DNA of 64,000 nt from Buchnera aphidicola (Cinara splendens) (GTDB lineage Bacteria > Pseudomonadota > Gammaproteobacteria > Enterobacterales > Enterobacteriaceae): the NCBI RefSeq assembly GCF_900698975.1, contig NZ_LR217722.1, positions 381,217 to 445,216 on the forward strand, read 5' to 3'. Shown here one piece after another: positions 10,098-21,601 of the stretch. The notes beneath the pieces were generated by a model. The model saw only the letters and a list, made by a program, of their open reading frames with translations, had not been told where the DNA came from and made no database searches. A program made the translations under genes and the position numbers. Within the stretch, counting starts at the first letter, position 1. The number at the start of each line of letters is the position of its first letter.

Positions 10098-10469
10098 TCA
10101 TAATACTTCTGGAGCTAAAGAAATAATTTTCATAAAAGATTCTGTTCTTAATTCTCTTGTCACAGGACCAAATATCCGAGTTCCAATAGGCTGACCGGTT
10201 GTATCATTTAAAATAACACATGCATTATTATCAAAACAAATCATTGATCCGTCTGATCTACGAATCCCTTTTTTAGTACGAACAATAACTGCTTTCATAA
10301 CATCACCTTTTTTAACTTTACTACGAGGAATTGCCTCTTTAATTGCTACTTTAATTATATCACCAATTCCAGCATATCGTCGACGAGAACCTCCTAATAC
10401 TTTTATGCACATAACTAATCGAGCGCCAGAATTATCAGCTACATATAAAATGGTTTGTACTTGAATCAT
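10098..10469 (-). CDS. rplN: 50S ribosomal protein L14
   Basis: Intersubunit-bridge protein of the 50S subunit. [20 protein letters not shown] at the start and [15 protein letters not shown] end ([20 protein letters not shown]). 123 aa, the E. coli length. First gene of the spc operon; a 126-bp gap separates it from rpsQ, the end of the S10 operon, and probably holds the spc leader or promoter. Confidence 0.97.
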   Translation of the reverse strand: MIQVQTILYVADNSGARLVMCIKVLGGSRRRYAGIGDIIKVAIKEAIPRSKVKKGDVMKAVIVRTKKGIRRSDGSMICFDNNACVILNDTTGQPIGTRIFGPVTRELRTESFMKIISLAPEVL

Positions 10470-10595
10470 ATATAATCCTATATTTTTTATATAAAATATA
10501 AAGTTTTAAAAATATAAATATTAAAATATAATAACAGAAGACATGAAACTATCTATTCATAATTCTCATGCCTCCGTGTATAAAAATAAAAAATT

Positions 10596-10850
10596 TTAAA
10601 TAAAAGATTTTTCTAAAATACGCAAAAGAGTCCAAGATTTAGTCTTAGAAATTGGTCGGCATTCATAAATTTCAACTATATCACCAATTTTACAAGCATC
10701 TTGTGGATCATGTACACATAATTTTGTTCTTTTTTTTACAAATTTTCCATAAATAACGTGTTTTATTTTACGATCTATATTTACAATTACAGATTTTTGC
10801 ATTTTATTACTAACAACACAACCTTTTAAAATGTTTTTTTTATCATTCAT
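10596..10850 (-). CDS. rpsQ: 30S ribosomal protein S17
   Basis: 16S rRNA-binding OB-fold protein. Contains [20 protein letters not shown] (~res 8-27) and [20 protein letters not shown], both typical. 84 aa, as in E. coli. Its ATG overlaps the rpmC stop codon by one base (TAATG), so coupling is likely. Last gene of the S10 operon. Confidence 0.97.
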   Translation of the reverse strand: MNDKKNILKGCVVSNKMQKSVIVNIDRKIKHVIYGKFVKKRTKLCVHDPQDACKIGDIVEIYECRPISKTKSWTLLRILEKSFI

Positions 10851-11044
10851 TATGTATTATTTATCCGATCTGTTAAAACAGTTTTTATGCGTGCAATTTC
10901 TTTTCTAATTTTTTTCATTATATGAGTTTTTTTTAGTTTTCCAGATGCTAATTGTAAACGCATATTTAATTGTTCCTGCAATAACTCTAATAATTTTTTT
11001 TTTAAATCTTGTTTACTAGTATCATATTGTGTAATATTATGCAT
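10850..11044 (-). CDS. rpmC: 50S ribosomal protein L29
   Basis: Exit-tunnel rim protein of two helices, part of the docking site for trigger factor and SRP. Contains [20 protein letters not shown] and [14 protein letters not shown], matching the L29 pattern. 64 aa (E. coli 63). It starts 2 bp after the rplP stop and overlaps rpsQ by one base. Confidence 0.95.
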   Translation of the reverse strand: MHNITQYDTSKQDLKKKLLELLQEQLNMRLQLASGKLKKTHIMKKIRKEIARIKTVLTDRINNT

Positions 11045-11046
11045 AA

Positions 11047-11457
11047 TTAGAATACCGTTTTAGAAACAAAAATAGTTTTAATAGGTAATTTAGATGAGGC
11101 TAATTTGAAAACAGAACGTGATTCTTGTTCAGAAATACCTTCAATTTCATATAGTATTTTTCCAGGTTGAACTAAAGCAACCCAGTATTCTACATTACCT
11201 TTACCTTTTCCCATGCGTACTTCTAAAGGTTTTTGTGTAATAGGTTTATCAGGAAACACACGAATCCACATTTTTCCTTGACGTTTAACTGATCTAGTGA
11301 TTGTCTTACGAGCTGATTCAATTTGTCTAGCTGTCAGCCTACCCCTATCAATAGCTTTTAAACCATACGTTCCAAAACTTATTTTATTATCAACCGAAAG
11401 ACCTCTATTTTTTCCTTTATGCATTTTACGAAACTTAGTACGTTTTGGTTGTAACAT
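11047..11457 (-). CDS. rplP: 50S ribosomal protein L16
   Basis: Contacts A-site tRNA and 5S/23S rRNA. ATG 11457 gives [20 protein letters not shown], exactly the family start; a GTG two codons upstream is ignored. Contains [20 protein letters not shown] and [16 protein letters not shown]. 136 aa, as in E. coli. Confidence 0.97.
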   Translation of the reverse strand: MLQPKRTKFRKMHKGKNRGLSVDNKISFGTYGLKAIDRGRLTARQIESARKTITRSVKRQGKMWIRVFPDKPITQKPLEVRMGKGKGNVEYWVALVQPGKILYEIEGISEQESRSVFKLASSKLPIKTIFVSKTVF

Positions 11458-11475
11458 ACACACATCTCCGTAATT

Positions 11476-12180
11476 TTATCTACGATATTTTCGAGAAAAT
11501 TTTTTCATAAAACCAAATTTTTTTTTATCTTGTAATTTATCTAAAACCATTCCACCTAATATTTCACCTTTAAAAATCCATACTTTTACACCAATAACTC
11601 CATATGTAGTATGTGCTTCTGATGCACTATATTCGATATTAGCCCTCAAAGTATGTAAAGGAACTCTGCCCTCTCTGTACCATTCTCTTCGCGCAATTTC
11701 TACTCCACCTAAACGTCCACTCACTTCAATTTTTATACCTTTTGCGCCTTGACGTATAGCGTTTTGTACAGAACGTTTCATAGCTCTACGAAACATTATT
11801 CTTCTCTCTAATTGAGATGCAATGTTATCAGCTACTAATTTAGCATCTAGTTCTGGTTTTCGAATTTCAGAAATATTAATTTGAGCTGGAACCGATGTTA
11901 AATTAGAAATTTGAATTCGTAATTTTTCAACATCTTCACCTTTTTTACCAATTACAATGCCAGGTCTAGCTGTATAAATAGTTAATTTAATACTTTTCGA
12001 TAAACGTTCAATAATTATTTTTGAAATAGATGCAGTAATCAACTTTTTCATTATAAATCTACGCACTTGAAAATCACTATCTATATAATTTGAAAATTCT
12101 TTTTTACTAGCAAACCAAATAGAGTTCCACGATTTAATAATACCTAATCGCATACCATTAGGATGTACTTTTTGACCCAT
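11476..12180 (-). CDS. rpsC: 30S ribosomal protein S3
   Basis: mRNA-entry helicase protein of the 30S head. Start at ATG 12180: [22 protein letters not shown] domain with [20 protein letters not shown] (~res 61-80); C-terminal domain with [20 protein letters not shown]. 234 aa (E. coli 233). Overlaps rplV by one base. Confidence 0.97.
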   Translation of the reverse strand: MGQKVHPNGMRLGIIKSWNSIWFASKKEFSNYIDSDFQVRRFIMKKLITASISKIIIERLSKSIKLTIYTARPGIVIGKKGEDVEKLRIQISNLTSVPAQINISEIRKPELDAKLVADNIASQLERRIMFRRAMKRSVQNAIRQGAKGIKIEVSGRLGGVEIARREWYREGRVPLHTLRANIEYSASEAHTTYGVIGVKVWIFKGEILGGMVLDKLQDKKKFGFMKKFSRKYRR

Positions 12181-12530
12181 TATAATCCTCCACAACGTTT
12201 TATATCAGATAAAACAATTGTTACATGACTAGTTCTTTTTAAAATCCTATCTGCTCTACCTTTTGCTCTAGGCATCATACGTTTCATACTACTACCACTA
12301 TTAACAAAAATTTGTGAAATAGTTAATATTTTTAAATCAATATCATAATTATGTTCAGCATTAGCCAAAGCTGAATGCAGTAATTTTTTTATTAACAATG
12401 CTGATTTTTTGTTTACACTAGATAAAATTCGTAATGCTAATAATGCTTTTTTACCGCGAATAATATTAGCTATTAGACGAATTTTTTGAGCAGAAGAACG
12501 AATTTGATTATATTTCGCTAATATATTCAT
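12180..12530 (-). CDS. rplV: 50S ribosomal protein L22
   Basis: Lines the exit tunnel with its beta hairpin. Recognised by [20 protein letters not shown] (~res 11-30) and [20 protein letters not shown], the tunnel hairpin and C-terminal strand. 116 aa (E. coli 110), with a few extra C-terminal residues that run into the rpsC start. Confidence 0.96.
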   Translation of the reverse strand: MNILAKYNQIRSSAQKIRLIANIIRGKKALLALRILSSVNKKSALLIKKLLHSALANAEHNYDIDLKILTISQIFVNSGSSMKRMMPRAKGRADRILKRTSHVTIVLSDIKRCGGL

Positions 12531-12547
12531 TTTTTTTTCTTTATTAT

Positions 12548-12832
12548 TTATTTTAAGGTTTTTTTAATTTTTTTATCTGCAATATGTCCTCTATAAGTTC
12601 TAGTCATAGAAAATTCTCCTAACTTATGACCAACCATTTCTTCTGTAATAAATACTGGAATATGCTGACGACCATTATGAACAGATATAGTCAAACCAAT
12701 CATATTAGGAAAAATGGTAGAACGTCTAGACCAAGTACGAACTGGTTTTTTTTTTTCTTCTTTTAAAGACTTCTGAACTTTTTTTAATAAATGACCATCA
12801 ATAAAAGGACCTTTCCGAAGAGAGCGAGGCAT
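12548..12832 (-). CDS. rpsS: 30S ribosomal protein S19
   Basis: Head protein contacting S13 and A-site tRNA. ATG 12832 gives [20 protein letters not shown]; contains [20 protein letters not shown] and [20 protein letters not shown]. 94 aa (E. coli 92). A start two codons upstream is possible but not family-like. Confidence 0.97.
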   Translation of the reverse strand: MPRSLRKGPFIDGHLLKKVQKSLKEEKKKPVRTWSRRSTIFPNMIGLTISVHNGRQHIPVFITEEMVGHKLGEFSMTRTYRGHIADKKIKKTLK

Positions 12833-12849
12833 ATACAATTATCCTATAG

Positions 12850-13671
12850 TTATTTTTTTCTATGACGTATAATAAACGATTCAGTTCGTTTATTTTTACG
12901 AGTTTTTTTACCTTTCGTATTTACACCCCACGGACTAACTGGATGTTTACCAAAATTCCTTCCTTCACCACCACCATGTGGATGATCGATAGGATTCATA
13001 GCTGTACCACGTACTGTAGGTCGAACACCTCGATGACGAGTAGCTCCAGCTTTACCTAACATACGTAACATATGTTCTGAATTACCTACTTCACCTATTG
13101 TAGCTCGACATTCTACATGTATTTTTCTTAATTCTCCTGAACGTAAACGAACAACAGAATATGTATCATCTTTAGAAATTAATTGCGCATAACTACCAGC
13201 AGATCTGGCTATTTGCCCTCCCTTACCAATTTTTACCTCAATATTATGCATTACCGTTCCTATAGGAATATTTTTAATAGGTAAAGCATTTCCAGTTTTA
13301 ATTGATACTGAAGAACCTGATTCAATTACATCACCTATTTGAATACCTTTAGGTTCTAAAATATAGTACCTACTGCCATCTTTATATAATATAAGTGCAA
13401 TATTAGACGATCGATTTGGATCATATTCAATTCTTTGAACAACCGCTTTAATATTATCCTTACATCGTTTAAAATCAATACAACGATATAGTCTTTTATG
13501 TCCTCCACCTATATGTCTAGTAGTAATACGACCGCAATTATTTCTTCCTCCAGTTTTAACTTTAGTCTGTAAAAGAGGTGCGTAAGGTTTTCCTTTATAC
13601 AAACCAGGATTATTTACTTTAATTACATGACGCCTACCAGGAGATGTTGGCTTACACTTTATAATTGTCAC
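12850..13671 (-). CDS. rplB: 50S ribosomal protein L2
   Basis: Core 23S rRNA protein needed for subunit association and peptidyl transfer. Contains [20 protein letters not shown] (~res 48-67) and [20 protein letters not shown] (~res 221-240), with the conserved His of the peptidyl-transferase loop (E. coli His229). 273 aa, the E. coli length. Confidence 0.98.
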   Translation of the reverse strand: MTIIKCKPTSPGRRHVIKVNNPGLYKGKPYAPLLQTKVKTGGRNNCGRITTRHIGGGHKRLYRCIDFKRCKDNIKAVVQRIEYDPNRSSNIALILYKDGSRYYILEPKGIQIGDVIESGSSVSIKTGNALPIKNIPIGTVMHNIEVKIGKGGQIARSAGSYAQLISKDDTYSVVRLRSGELRKIHVECRATIGEVGNSEHMLRMLGKAGATRHRGVRPTVRGTAMNPIDHPHGGGEGRNFGKHPVSPWGVNTKGKKTRKNKRTESFIIRHRKK

Positions 13672-13689
13672 ATAAACTCCTTATCATAT

Positions 13690-13992
13690 TCATTTAGAAT
13701 GTCCTAAAAATTCTAAGTTTTGACCAGATTGTAAAATTACATAAGCTTTTTTCCAATCCATGCGCTTACATACTTTATTTTTTTGACGTTTTTTCTTTCC
13801 TTTAATAATCAAGGTATTAATTTTATATACTCGAACCTGAAAAATTTTTTCAACAGCTAGTTTAATTTCTAATTTAGTAACATTTTTTTTTACTTTAACT
13901 ACTACGGTATTATGTTGTTGCATAGAATTGGATGTTTTCTCAGAAACATGCGAAGATAATAGCACTTTTAATAATTTTTCTGTAAGAATCAT
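13690..13992 (-). CDS. rplW: 50S ribosomal protein L23
   Basis: Exit-site protein and trigger-factor docking point. Contains [20 protein letters not shown] (~res 10-29; E. coli LRAPHVSEKASTAME) and [20 protein letters not shown]. 100 aa, as in E. coli. Starts inside the last codons of rplD with a 4-bp ATGA overlap. Confidence 0.96.
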   Translation of the reverse strand: MILTEKLLKVLLSSHVSEKTSNSMQQHNTVVVKVKKNVTKLEIKLAVEKIFQVRVYKINTLIIKGKKKRQKNKVCKRMDWKKAYVILQSGQNLEFLGHSK

Positions 13993-14594
13993 TGAAACAT
14001 ATCCTCAATTTTTTTAATCGCTGATATTGTAATTAATATAGTATCATATGATATCAAACTAACAGGATTAATAGCATTAACACTCAACACACATACATAA
14101 TATAAGTTTCTAGCAGCATAAGACAAATTTTGATCAATCGGATCAGTAATAATCAGAACACGTTTGAAATTCATAGATTGTAATTTTTTAAACAAAATTT
14201 TTGTTTTAGGAGATTCTAAAAAAAAATCTGCAAATAAAAATAAACGATTTTGTCTAATTAATTCTGAAAAAATACTTTTCAAAGCGCCTTGATACATTTT
14301 TTTATTTATTTTTAAAATATATTTTTTAGGTTTAGCTGCAAAAGTTACACCACCTGATCTCCAAATAGGACTTCTTAAAGATCCTGCTCGTGCCTTACCT
14401 GTACCTTTTTGTCTCCATGGTTTTTTACCTGAACCAGATACTTCTGAACGACTTTTTTGAGCTTTACTTCCTTGTCTTTTACGAGCCAAGTAGGTAACTA
14501 CAGTTTGATGAACTAGAGATTCATTAAACGATACGTTAAAAACTTTCTCAGATAATACATGTATTTCATTAGTATCCTGTAATATCAATTCCAT
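13989..14594 (-). CDS. rplD: 50S ribosomal protein L4
   Basis: Early 23S rRNA binder lining the exit tunnel; in E. coli it also represses the S10 operon. Contains [20 protein letters not shown] and [19 protein letters not shown], the tunnel loop. 201 aa, as in E. coli. Overlaps rplW by 4 bp. Confidence 0.97.
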   Translation of the reverse strand: MELILQDTNEIHVLSEKVFNVSFNESLVHQTVVTYLARKRQGSKAQKSRSEVSGSGKKPWRQKGTGKARAGSLRSPIWRSGGVTFAAKPKKYILKINKKMYQGALKSIFSELIRQNRLFLFADFFLESPKTKILFKKLQSMNFKRVLIITDPIDQNLSYAARNLYYVCVLSVNAINPVSLISYDTILITISAIKKIEDMFQ

Positions 14595-14607
14595 ACTCCA
14601 TACTCCT

Positions 14608-15240
14608 TTATTTTTCCTTAACAGAAGGTTTTAAAACTATGTCACTTCCAACATAACCAGGAATAGATCCTTTAATTAACATTATTTTTTTAATATCATC
14701 TATTTTAATAATGCTCAAATTTTGAATGGTAATACATGTATTACCTAAATGACCGGACATTTTTTTACCCTTAAAAACATGTCCCGGAGTTTGATTTTGA
14801 CCAATCGAACCTGGAACACGATGAGATAAAGAATTTCCATGAGTAGCATCTTGCATTCTAAAATTCCAGCGTTTAACCGTCCCAGAAAATCCTTTTCCTT
14901 TTGAAACACCAGTTACATCCACCCGTTTCACATTACTAAATGAATTAATAGTTATTCTTTGACCACATTTAAATCGCAATACCTTTTTACACCTAAATTC
15001 CCATAAACCTCTACCTACAGAAGCCTTGTATTTTAAAAAATGACCTTTTTCTGGTTTCAGAATATTATTTTTTTTTTTTATTCCTGTAGTTACTTGAATA
15101 GATTCATAATTATCTGTTTTTAATGATTTAATCTGTACTACAAAATTATCTAAAACTTCTATTAAAGTTACTGGTATGGATAAACTATCCTTTGTAAAAA
15201 TACGCGTAATTCCTAATTTTTTTCCTACTAAACCTATCAT
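14608..15240 (-). CDS. rplC: 50S ribosomal protein L3
   Basis: Assembly initiator near the peptidyl-transferase centre. Starts [20 protein letters not shown] and carries [20 protein letters not shown] (~res 141-160), the conserved loop whose Gln is methylated by PrmB in E. coli. 210 aa (E. coli 209). Sits between rpsJ and rplD. Confidence 0.97.
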   Translation of the reverse strand: MIGLVGKKLGITRIFTKDSLSIPVTLIEVLDNFVVQIKSLKTDNYESIQVTTGIKKKNNILKPEKGHFLKYKASVGRGLWEFRCKKVLRFKCGQRITINSFSNVKRVDVTGVSKGKGFSGTVKRWNFRMQDATHGNSLSHRVPGSIGQNQTPGHVFKGKKMSGHLGNTCITIQNLSIIKIDDIKKIMLIKGSIPGYVGSDIVLKPSVKEK

Positions 15241-15291
15241 TTCTTATTTACCTTTATTAATTAATAAATAAAATTACATACTAAATTACTT

Positions 15292-15603
15292 TTAACCTAA
15301 ACTAATTTGTACATCTACACCAGCAGCAAGATCTAATCGCATTAAAGCATCTACAGTTTTTTCAGTTGGCTGCACAATATCAATTAATCGTTTGTGAGTT
15401 CTGATTTCATATTGATCACGAGCATCTTTGTTAACATGTGGCGATATTAAAATAGTAAACCTTTCCTTTTTTGTAGGTAAAGGAATAGGACCTAAAACTT
15501 TAGCTCCAGTACGTTTTGCTGTATCTACAATTTCTATTGTAGACTGATCAATTAAACGATAATCAAAAGCCTTTAAACGAATACGAATTCTTTGATTCTG
15601 CAT
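15292..15603 (-). CDS. rpsJ: 30S ribosomal protein S10
   Basis: Head protein, also NusE, the antitermination partner of Nus[21 protein letters not shown] at the start and [20 protein letters not shown] in the NusB/tRNA-contacting loop. 103 aa, as in E. coli. First gene of the S10 operon; a candidate promoter and a large hairpin lie in the 254-bp gap upstream. Confidence 0.97.
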   Translation of the reverse strand: MQNQRIRIRLKAFDYRLIDQSTIEIVDTAKRTGAKVLGPIPLPTKKERFTILISPHVNKDARDQYEIRTHKRLIDIVQPTEKTVDALMRLDLAAGVDVQISLG

Positions 15604-15689
15604 AAATACAGAACTCCTTTATTTAAATAAAACTTATCCCTATAAACTTCACTTAAAAAAATCAACATATTTATAAGTATAAATGATTC

Positions 15690-15719
15690 ATTATAAAAAA
15701 CAGGTTTAAAAATTTTACA
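15690..15719 (-). promoter_or_regulatory. Candidate S10 operon promoter
   Basis: A perfect TATAAT on the minus strand (15690-15695) lies about 87 bp upstream of rpsJ. The best -35 candidate at the right distance (TGTAAA, spacing 18) is poor. The call rests on the -10 box and its place between the str and S10 operons; chance matches are common in such A+T-rich DNA. Confidence 0.35.
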
Positions 15720-15782
15720 TACAACATAAAATAATAATTTTTAAAAGTAATTAAAATTAAGTTTCTACTTATATTTTTAATA

Positions 15783-15816
15783 TGTCAAGAAAAGAGATAA
15801 AGCTCTATTCTTGACA
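15783..15816. repeat. Long symmetrical stem-loop between tuf and rpsJ
   Basis: Arms TGTCAAGAA and TTCTTGACA, continued inward past one A/A mismatch by AGAG/CTCT, enclose a 6-nt loop: 13 pairs in 34 nt. It lies about 40 bp after the tuf stop on the minus strand. There is no T run on either side, so it is either a weak terminator or RNA processing site at the end of the str operon. Confidence 0.7.
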
Positions 15817-15857
15817 AAACATAAAAACATTGATATATAATAAAATTTATATTAATA

Positions 15858-17042
15858 TTATGCAATAACTTTTATAACTACACCCGCTCCAACTGTTCTA
15901 CCTCCTTCTCGAATTGCAAAACGTAATCCTTCAGACATAGCAATAGGATGTATTAAAGTTACTGTCATTTTTATGTTATCACCAGGCATAACCATTTCTA
16001 CATTCTCTGGTAATTCAATTGATCCGGTAACATCTGTAGTACGAAAATAAAATTGAGGACGATATCCTTTAAAAAAAGGAGTATGTCTTCCTCCTTCTTC
16101 TTTAGATAATACATATACTTCAGATTCAAATTTTAAATGAGGATGAATAGTGCCAGGTTTAGATAGAACTTGTCCGCGTTCAATATCATCACGTTTTGTT
16201 CCTCTCAATAAAATACCAACATTTTCTCCAGCACGACCTTCATCTAATAATTTACGAAACATTTCTACACCTGTACATATTGTTTTAACTGTCGGTTTAA
16301 TTCCTACAATTTCAATTTCTTCGCCAACCTTAACAATACCTCGCTCAATACGCCCAGTTACTACCGTACCCCTACCTGAAATAGAAAATACATCTTCTAT
16401 TGGTAGCAAAAAGGGAGCATCAATCGCTCTCGTTGGTATAGGAATATATTTATCTAAATGATTAGATAATTCAATAATTTTATCTTCCCAAATTTTATCA
16501 CCTTCTAAAGCTTTTAAAGCAGACCCTCTAACAATTGGAATATCATCTCCTGGAAAATCATATTGTGTTAATAAATCACGTACTTCCATCTCTACTAATT
16601 CTAGTAATTCTTCATCATCTACCATATCACATTTATTTAAAAAAACGATAATATGTGGAACACCAACTTGTCTACCTAACAAGATATGTTCCCGAGTTTG
16701 AGGCATAGGACCATCAGTAGCAGCTACCACCAGAATCGCTCCATCCATTTGAGCAGCTCCAGTAATCATATTCTTGATATAATCTGCATGTCCAGGACAA
16801 TCAACATGAGCGTAATGACGAAGTTCTGTGTCATATTCAACATGCGAAGTATTAATAGTAATTCCTCTAGCCTTCTCTTCTGGAGCATTATCAATTTGCT
16901 CAAATGCACAAGCTTTACCACCAAATCGTTTAGATAAAACAGTCGTAATAGCTGCTGTTAAAGTAGTTTTTCCGTGATCTACATGTCCAATAGTTCCCAC
17001 ATTAATATGTGGTTTAGAACGATTAAATTTTTCTTTTGACAT
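15858..17042 (-). CDS. tuf: Elongation factor Tu
   Basis: GTPase delivering aminoacyl-tRNA to the ribosome. G motifs are all present: GHVDHGKTT (~res 18-26), DCPGHADY (~res 80-87), NKCD (~res 135-138) and [10 protein letters not shown]. 394 aa from ATG 17042 ([10 protein letters not shown]), the E. coli length; an adjacent ATG at 17045 is in frame. Last gene of the str operon after fusA. It is by far the least A+T-shaped protein in the window along with Rho and RpoA. Confidence 0.98.
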   Translation of the reverse strand: MSKEKFNRSKPHINVGTIGHVDHGKTTLTAAITTVLSKRFGGKACAFEQIDNAPEEKARGITINTSHVEYDTELRHYAHVDCPGHADYIKNMITGAAQMDGAILVVAATDGPMPQTREHILLGRQVGVPHIIVFLNKCDMVDDEELLELVEMEVRDLLTQYDFPGDDIPIVRGSALKALEGDKIWEDKIIELSNHLDKYIPIPTRAIDAPFLLPIEDVFSISGRGTVVTGRIERGIVKVGEEIEIVGIKPTVKTICTGVEMFRKLLDEGRAGENVGILLRGTKRDDIERGQVLSKPGTIHPHLKFESEVYVLSKEEGGRHTPFFKGYRPQFYFRTTDVTGSIELPENVEMVMPGDNIKMTVTLIHPIAMSEGLRFAIREGGRTVGAGVVIKVIA

Positions 17043-17120
17043 CATTTATTCCTGTAGTTATTCAACTTATTTTTTAAAAAAAATTACTGAAAATTATTAC
17101 ATATTTTATAAAAAAAAAGA

Positions 17121-19226
17121 TTATCGATTAGAGATAATATCTGTACAAATTGTTTTAGGTGCTTCAGTATATTTTATGAATTCCATAGAATACGATGCTC
17201 TACCTTGTGTTTGAGAACGTAAATCAGTTGCATATCCAAACATTTCAGACAAAGGAATATGCGCCTTAATATTTTTTCCTCCTAAAGAATCATCCGTCAT
17301 TCCTTCAATAATACCTCTACGTCGATTAATATCTCCAATTACATCTCCCATGTATTCTCCAGGAGTTTCTACCTCTACTTGCATAATTGGTTCCAATAAA
17401 ATTGGCTGCGCTTGTTTAAATGCTGCCTTAAATGCATAAGAAGCAGCTAACTTAAAAGCTAATTCAGAAGAATCTACGTCATGATAAGAACCATCGTGCA
17501 AACGAATACCAATACCAACTACAGGATATCCTGCTAATGGACCAGATTTTAATTGTTCTTGAATACCTTTATCAATAGAAGAAATATACTCCCCGGGAAT
17601 TACTCCACCTTTAATATCATTAATAAATGAATATTCAGAACTATTAGTTTTTAAAGGAAAAATATCAATTACAACATGTCCATATTGACCACGACCACCA
17701 GACTGTTTAATATGTTTACCTTCTACACCTACTACTTTAGTTAAAATAGTTTCACGATAAGCAACTTGTGGTTTTCCAATATTTGCATCTACATTAAATT
17801 CACGCTTCATGCGATCAATTATAATCTCTAAATGTAACTCTCCCATACCTGCAACAATAGTTTGATTAGATTCATGATCTGTCCATACTCTAAAAGAAGG
17901 ATCTTCTCTGGCTAGTCTGTTTAGAGCAAGTCCCATTTTTTCTTGATCAACTTTAGTTTTCGGTTCTACAGCAATTGAAATAACTGGTTCTGGAAAATCC
18001 ATCTTTTCCAATATAATTGGATTCTTAACATCACACAATGTATCGCCTGTAGTAACATTTTTTAAACCAATAGCTGCAGCAATATCACCTGAATATACTG
18101 CTTTAATTTCTTCACGTTTATTCGCATGCATTTGCACAATTCGACCAAATCTTTCAGTATGATTTTTTACAGAGTTTAAAACTACATCTCCTGATCGAAC
18201 GATACCAGAATAAACACGAAAAAAAGTTAAATTTCCTACAAAAGAATCAGAAGCAATTTTAAAAGCAAGAGCAGAAAAAGGTTGTTTATCATTTAATTTA
18301 CAATTAGAAACAGAAACATCCTGATTACATATAAAATTTTTCATGTCATGAATATCAGCAGGTGATGGTAAATATTCAATAATAGCATCTAATAAAGCTT
18401 GTACACCTTTATTTTTAAAAGCCGAACCACATGTTATTAAAGTAATTTCATTATTTAAAGCTCTATTTCTTAATCCTAATTTAATATCATCTTCACTTAA
18501 TTCTTCAGTTTGTAAATATTTTTCCATTAATTGATCATTTGCTTCAGCAGCAATTTCAACTAAATTCATGTGCCATTTTTTTGAAATAGATAATAATTCT
18601 TCTGGAATATCATAGTATTTAAAAGTTACACCTTGATCTTTTTCAAGCCACTTAATAGCTTTCATTTTTATTAAATCAACTACACCTTTAAAATTTTCCT
18701 CTGAACCAATCGCTAATTGAATAGGTACTGCTAAAGTATGTAATCTAGTATGAATTTGATCTACTACTTTAAAAAAATCAGCACCGACTCGATCCATTTT
18801 ATTTATAAAAGCAATCCGAGGAACTTTATATTTATTCGCCTGTCTCCATACAGTTTCTGATTGTGGTTGTACTCCTCCTACAGCACAATAAATCATTACT
18901 ACTCCGTCTAATATTCTCATAGATCGTTCTACTTCAATTGTAAAGTCAACATGACCAGGAGTATCAATAATATTAATTCTATGTGATAAAAATTGTTTAG
19001 CCATACCCGACCAAAAAGTAGTAGTTGCAGCAGAAGTAATAGTAATACCGCGTTCTTGTTCTTGAGCCATCCAATCCATTGTAGCTGCACCATCATGCAC
19101 TTCGCCAATTTTATGATTGATTCCAGTATAAAATAATATACGTTCTGTTGTAGTGGTTTTACCTGCATCAATATGTGCACTAATACCAATATTCCTATAC
19201 TGAGCAATCGGTGTTGTACGCGTCAT
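17121..19226 (-). CDS. fusA: Elongation factor G
   Basis: GTPase driving translocation and, with RRF, ribosome recycling. G1 [13 protein letters not shown] (~res 17-29), DTPGHVDF (~res 88-95) and NKMD (~res 142-145) are intact; domain IV carries [12 protein letters not shown]. 701 aa (E. coli 704). Lies between rpsG and tuf in the str operon. Confidence 0.98.
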   Translation of the reverse strand: MTRTTPIAQYRNIGISAHIDAGKTTTTERILFYTGINHKIGEVHDGAATMDWMAQEQERGITITSAATTTFWSGMAKQFLSHRINIIDTPGHVDFTIEVERSMRILDGVVMIYCAVGGVQPQSETVWRQANKYKVPRIAFINKMDRVGADFFKVVDQIHTRLHTLAVPIQLAIGSEENFKGVVDLIKMKAIKWLEKDQGVTFKYYDIPEELLSISKKWHMNLVEIAAEANDQLMEKYLQTEELSEDDIKLGLRNRALNNEITLITCGSAFKNKGVQALLDAIIEYLPSPADIHDMKNFICNQDVSVSNCKLNDKQPFSALAFKIASDSFVGNLTFFRVYSGIVRSGDVVLNSVKNHTERFGRIVQMHANKREEIKAVYSGDIAAAIGLKNVTTGDTLCDVKNPIILEKMDFPEPVISIAVEPKTKVDQEKMGLALNRLAREDPSFRVWTDHESNQTIVAGMGELHLEIIIDRMKREFNVDANIGKPQVAYRETILTKVVGVEGKHIKQSGGRGQYGHVVIDIFPLKTNSSEYSFINDIKGGVIPGEYISSIDKGIQEQLKSGPLAGYPVVGIGIRLHDGSYHDVDSSELAFKLAASYAFKAAFKQAQPILLEPIMQVEVETPGEYMGDVIGDINRRRGIIEGMTDDSLGGKNIKAHIPLSEMFGYATDLRSQTQGRASYSMEFIKYTEAPKTICTDIISNR

Positions 19227-19305
19227 AAAAATCCTCTTGCAAATCTGTTTTTTATAAAAATATAAAATATATCGTTAAATGATATAATTTTTAAAAAATA
19301 TACAG

Positions 19306-19776
19306 TTACCAACGATAATGGGCAAAAGCTTTATTCGCATCTGCCATCTTGTGAACTTCTTCACGTTTTCGAACAGCTGAACCTTTATTTCCTATAGCAT
19401 CTAATAATTCATTAGTCAATCGAATTGACATAGATTTATCTGTGCGCTTACGAGCTGCAGCTACAATCCATCGCATAGCTAAAGCATTTTTTCTAGTTGG
19501 GCGAACCTCAACTGGAACTTGATACGTCGATCCTCCTACACGACGAGATTTTACTTCCACTGATGGTTTAACGTTATCTAAAGCTAAAATAAAAATATCT
19601 AGTTCTTCTTTTTTTATTTTTTGAGAAACGGCTGATAAAGCTGAATAAACGATATTTTCAGCAATAGATTTTTTACCGTCAACCATTAATATATTAATAA
19701 ATTTAGCTAATAAATCTGAAGAAAATTTTGGATCAGGTAAAATTTTACGTTGACCTATTATACGACGACGAGGCAT
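19306..19776 (-). CDS. rpsG: 30S ribosomal protein S7
   Basis: Primary head-assembly protein and, in E. coli, str operon repressor. Starts [20 protein letters not shown]; contains [20 protein letters not shown] and ends [14 protein letters not shown]. 156 aa, matching the shorter E. coli B form. Located 21 bp after rpsL. Confidence 0.97.
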   Translation of the reverse strand: MPRRRIIGQRKILPDPKFSSDLLAKFINILMVDGKKSIAENIVYSALSAVSQKIKKEELDIFILALDNVKPSVEVKSRRVGGSTYQVPVEVRPTRKNALAMRWIVAAARKRTDKSMSIRLTNELLDAIGNKGSAVRKREEVHKMADANKAFAHYRW

Positions 19777-19797
19777 ATTAACACTCCTTAATAATAT

Positions 19798-20172
19798 TTA
19801 TACTTTTAACTTTTTAACACCGTATTTAGATCGACTTTTTTTTCTATCTTTAACACCGGAACAATCCAAAGAACCTCTAACTACATGATACCTAACACCA
19901 GGTAAATCTTTTACTCGACCACCTCGAATTAAAATCACTGAATGTTCTTGTAAATTATGTCCTTCACCCCCAATATATGCTGTAACTTCATAACCATTTG
20001 TTAATTTAACACGACATACTTTTCTTAATGCAGAATTCGGTTTTTTTGGAGTTGTTGTATATACTCTTGTACATACGCCTCTTCGTTGAGGACATCCAGA
20101 TAAAGCAGGAACATTAGTTTTAGTTATTTTTCGAGTCCTAGGAGTACGGACCAGTTGATTAATTGTAGACAT
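19798..20172 (-). CDS. rpsL: 30S ribosomal protein S12
   Basis: Decoding-centre protein. The streptomycin-response regions [16 protein letters not shown] (~res 40-55, Lys42 equivalent kept) and [20 protein letters not shown] (with Lys87 and Asp88 equivalents) are wild-type-like, so the protein should be streptomycin-sensitive. 124 aa, as in E. coli. Second block of the str operon after tusDCB, with a 113-bp gap. Confidence 0.97.
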   Translation of the reverse strand: MSTINQLVRTPRTRKITKTNVPALSGCPQRRGVCTRVYTTTPKKPNSALRKVCRVKLTNGYEVTAYIGGEGHNLQEHSVILIRGGRVKDLPGVRYHVVRGSLDCSGVKDRKKSRSKYGVKKLKV

Positions 20173-20285
20173 ATATTCTCCAAAATACTTTATTTTAAAA
20201 ATTCACTAAAAAAATCTTTAACTATATCTAAAAATTATATAAATAATATGATATTTTACTTATATATAATAATTTATTACAATAA

Positions 20286-20576
20286 TTACCAAGTCATATT
20301 AGAGGCGTGGCTATATGTTAACAAAACAAAACTTTCATAATTTAATAAAATTAAATTATTTTTATTATTTTTTTGTAATAACCCTCTAGCAAATAAATCA
20401 TTTTTTAAGAAATAAATTAAATTAAAATTTTTATATATTTTTTTTAAATAAGAATCATTAATCACACTTAATATTACACCATCCTGAATACATATTAAAT
20501 CATCAAATTTAGAGCTAAAAGACAACAAAGAAGGTATAGATATACGATATGGAGAATTTAATAAAATATGTAACAT
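20286..20576 (-). CDS. tusB: Sulfurtransferase complex subunit TusB
   Basis: Part of the TusBCD sulfur relay that passes persulfide to TusE and MnmA for 2-thiouridine in tRNA wobble bases. ATG 20576 gives MLHILLNSPYRISIPSLLSF, matching E. coli MLHTLHRSPW; the TTG at 20588 is rejected. Contains IQDGVILSV and ends SHASNMTW (E. coli HPSQMAW). 96 aa (E. coli 95). Last of tusDCB, upstream of rpsL as in E. coli. Confidence 0.92.
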   Translation of the reverse strand: MLHILLNSPYRISIPSLLSFSSKFDDLICIQDGVILSVINDSYLKKIYKNFNLIYFLKNDLFARGLLQKNNKNNLILLNYESFVLLTYSHASNMTW

Positions 20577-20588
20577 ATTATTTAACAA

Positions 20589-20948
20589 TTACCATTTTAA
20601 AATAAAATCAAATCGATTTATTTGACTTTTAATACAAGATTTATTTAAAAATTCTACTGGTAATAAAAAGTCATCACAATCTTTAAAACCACGCTGATGA
20701 GCTGATCTTTTACAAAAAAAAAAGTGTTTTATTCCATATAACAACAAAACCTTAAATGAAAGAGAATAATTGTGTAGTTTAACTAATTCTGGTTTCTGAT
20801 GTAATATTAATTGAAATATACCATCATCAATAAAAAAAAGAGCAATTTTATTGCAACTCAACGAACAAGAAATAACAAAGTCAAGTCCTTCTCTACCAAT
20901 ATTATCTCCATATGGAGCATTAGAAAAAATAAAAGCCATTGATTTCAT
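20589..20948 (-). CDS. tusC: Sulfurtransferase complex subunit TusC
   Basis: Partner of TusB and TusD in the tRNA 2-thiouridine relay. ATG 20948 gives MKSMAFIFSNAPYGDNIGRE and 119 aa, exactly the E. coli length ([20 protein letters not shown]). The upstream TTG start seven codons earlier is rejected. Contains IALFFIDDGIFQLILHQKPE. Between tusD and tusB. Confidence 0.94.
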   Translation of the reverse strand: MKSMAFIFSNAPYGDNIGREGLDFVISCSLSCNKIALFFIDDGIFQLILHQKPELVKLHNYSLSFKVLLLYGIKHFFFCKRSAHQRGFKDCDDFLLPVEFLNKSCIKSQINRFDFILKW

Positions 20949-20971
20949 AAAAAATAAATATATTTCCAAAA

Positions 20972-21358
20972 TTAGAATTGTACAATACGATCACAGGTAC
21001 GTATAGAGTACGATAATTCCATCAACGTTACACATTTAAAAGAAGAAGAAAAAATTTTTTGATAATTTTTAATCTTTTTAGTAGATTCGTTTGATAAAAT
21101 TCCTCTCCTATGGGCAGCGCTAGGACAAATACATAACTGAATATTATAAGTTTTTTTTAAACTAATCCATCCATTTAAAACATTAAATTCATTACTGGGA
21201 AGATTAATCATACAATTAGAGTTATATACTCCGGAAGCATAAAAAAAAATTTTACTAATACTAAAATTTAGTTCAAGAACAGATTTTGAAAATAAAAAAG
21301 CACTTATAGCATTTTGAGTATCATAAGGAGGACCAGTAACAATTACTATGTAATTCAT
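20972..21358 (-). CDS. tusD: Sulfurtransferase complex subunit TusD
   Basis: Catalytic sulfur acceptor of TusBCD. 128 aa, as in E. coli. Starts MNYIVIVTGPPYDTQNAISA; the persulfide-carrying Cys78 equivalent lies in LCICPSAAHRRG, and the end TCDRIVQF is identical in pattern to E. coli TCDRVVQF. First gene of tusDCB-rpsL-rpsG-fusA-tuf. A 243-bp spacer upstream contains a TATAAT at 21541-21546 on the same strand but no convincing -35. Confidence 0.95.
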   Translation of the reverse strand: MNYIVIVTGPPYDTQNAISAFLFSKSVLELNFSISKIFFYASGVYNSNCMINLPSNEFNVLNGWISLKKTYNIQLCICPSAAHRRGILSNESTKKIKNYQKIFSSSFKCVTLMELSYSIRTCDRIVQF

Positions 21359-21601
21359 ATTATGACCATACTAATAAACTTTTTTCTTGTTTATAATTAA
21401 TGTAATTTATATTTTTAATATACAACCATTACTAAAAACCAGTAACAAGTTTTAATATTTAATAATAAAAATAATCATGTAGATGTTTTACACAATAATT
21501 GATATTATTTCAATTACCAAGCATATCAAAGTGATAATATATTATACGTGAAAAAATAATTAAATATTATAATTATTTTATATAAGATAAAATATCTCAT
21601 T

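Noticed and set aside
18929-19207. 92-aa Leu-rich frame inside fusA
   Set aside because: Alternative-frame shadow of the conserved EF-G G domain.
21541-21546. TATAAT upstream of tusD as promoter
   Set aside because: No -35 box at a proper distance and TATAAT is common in these spacers.
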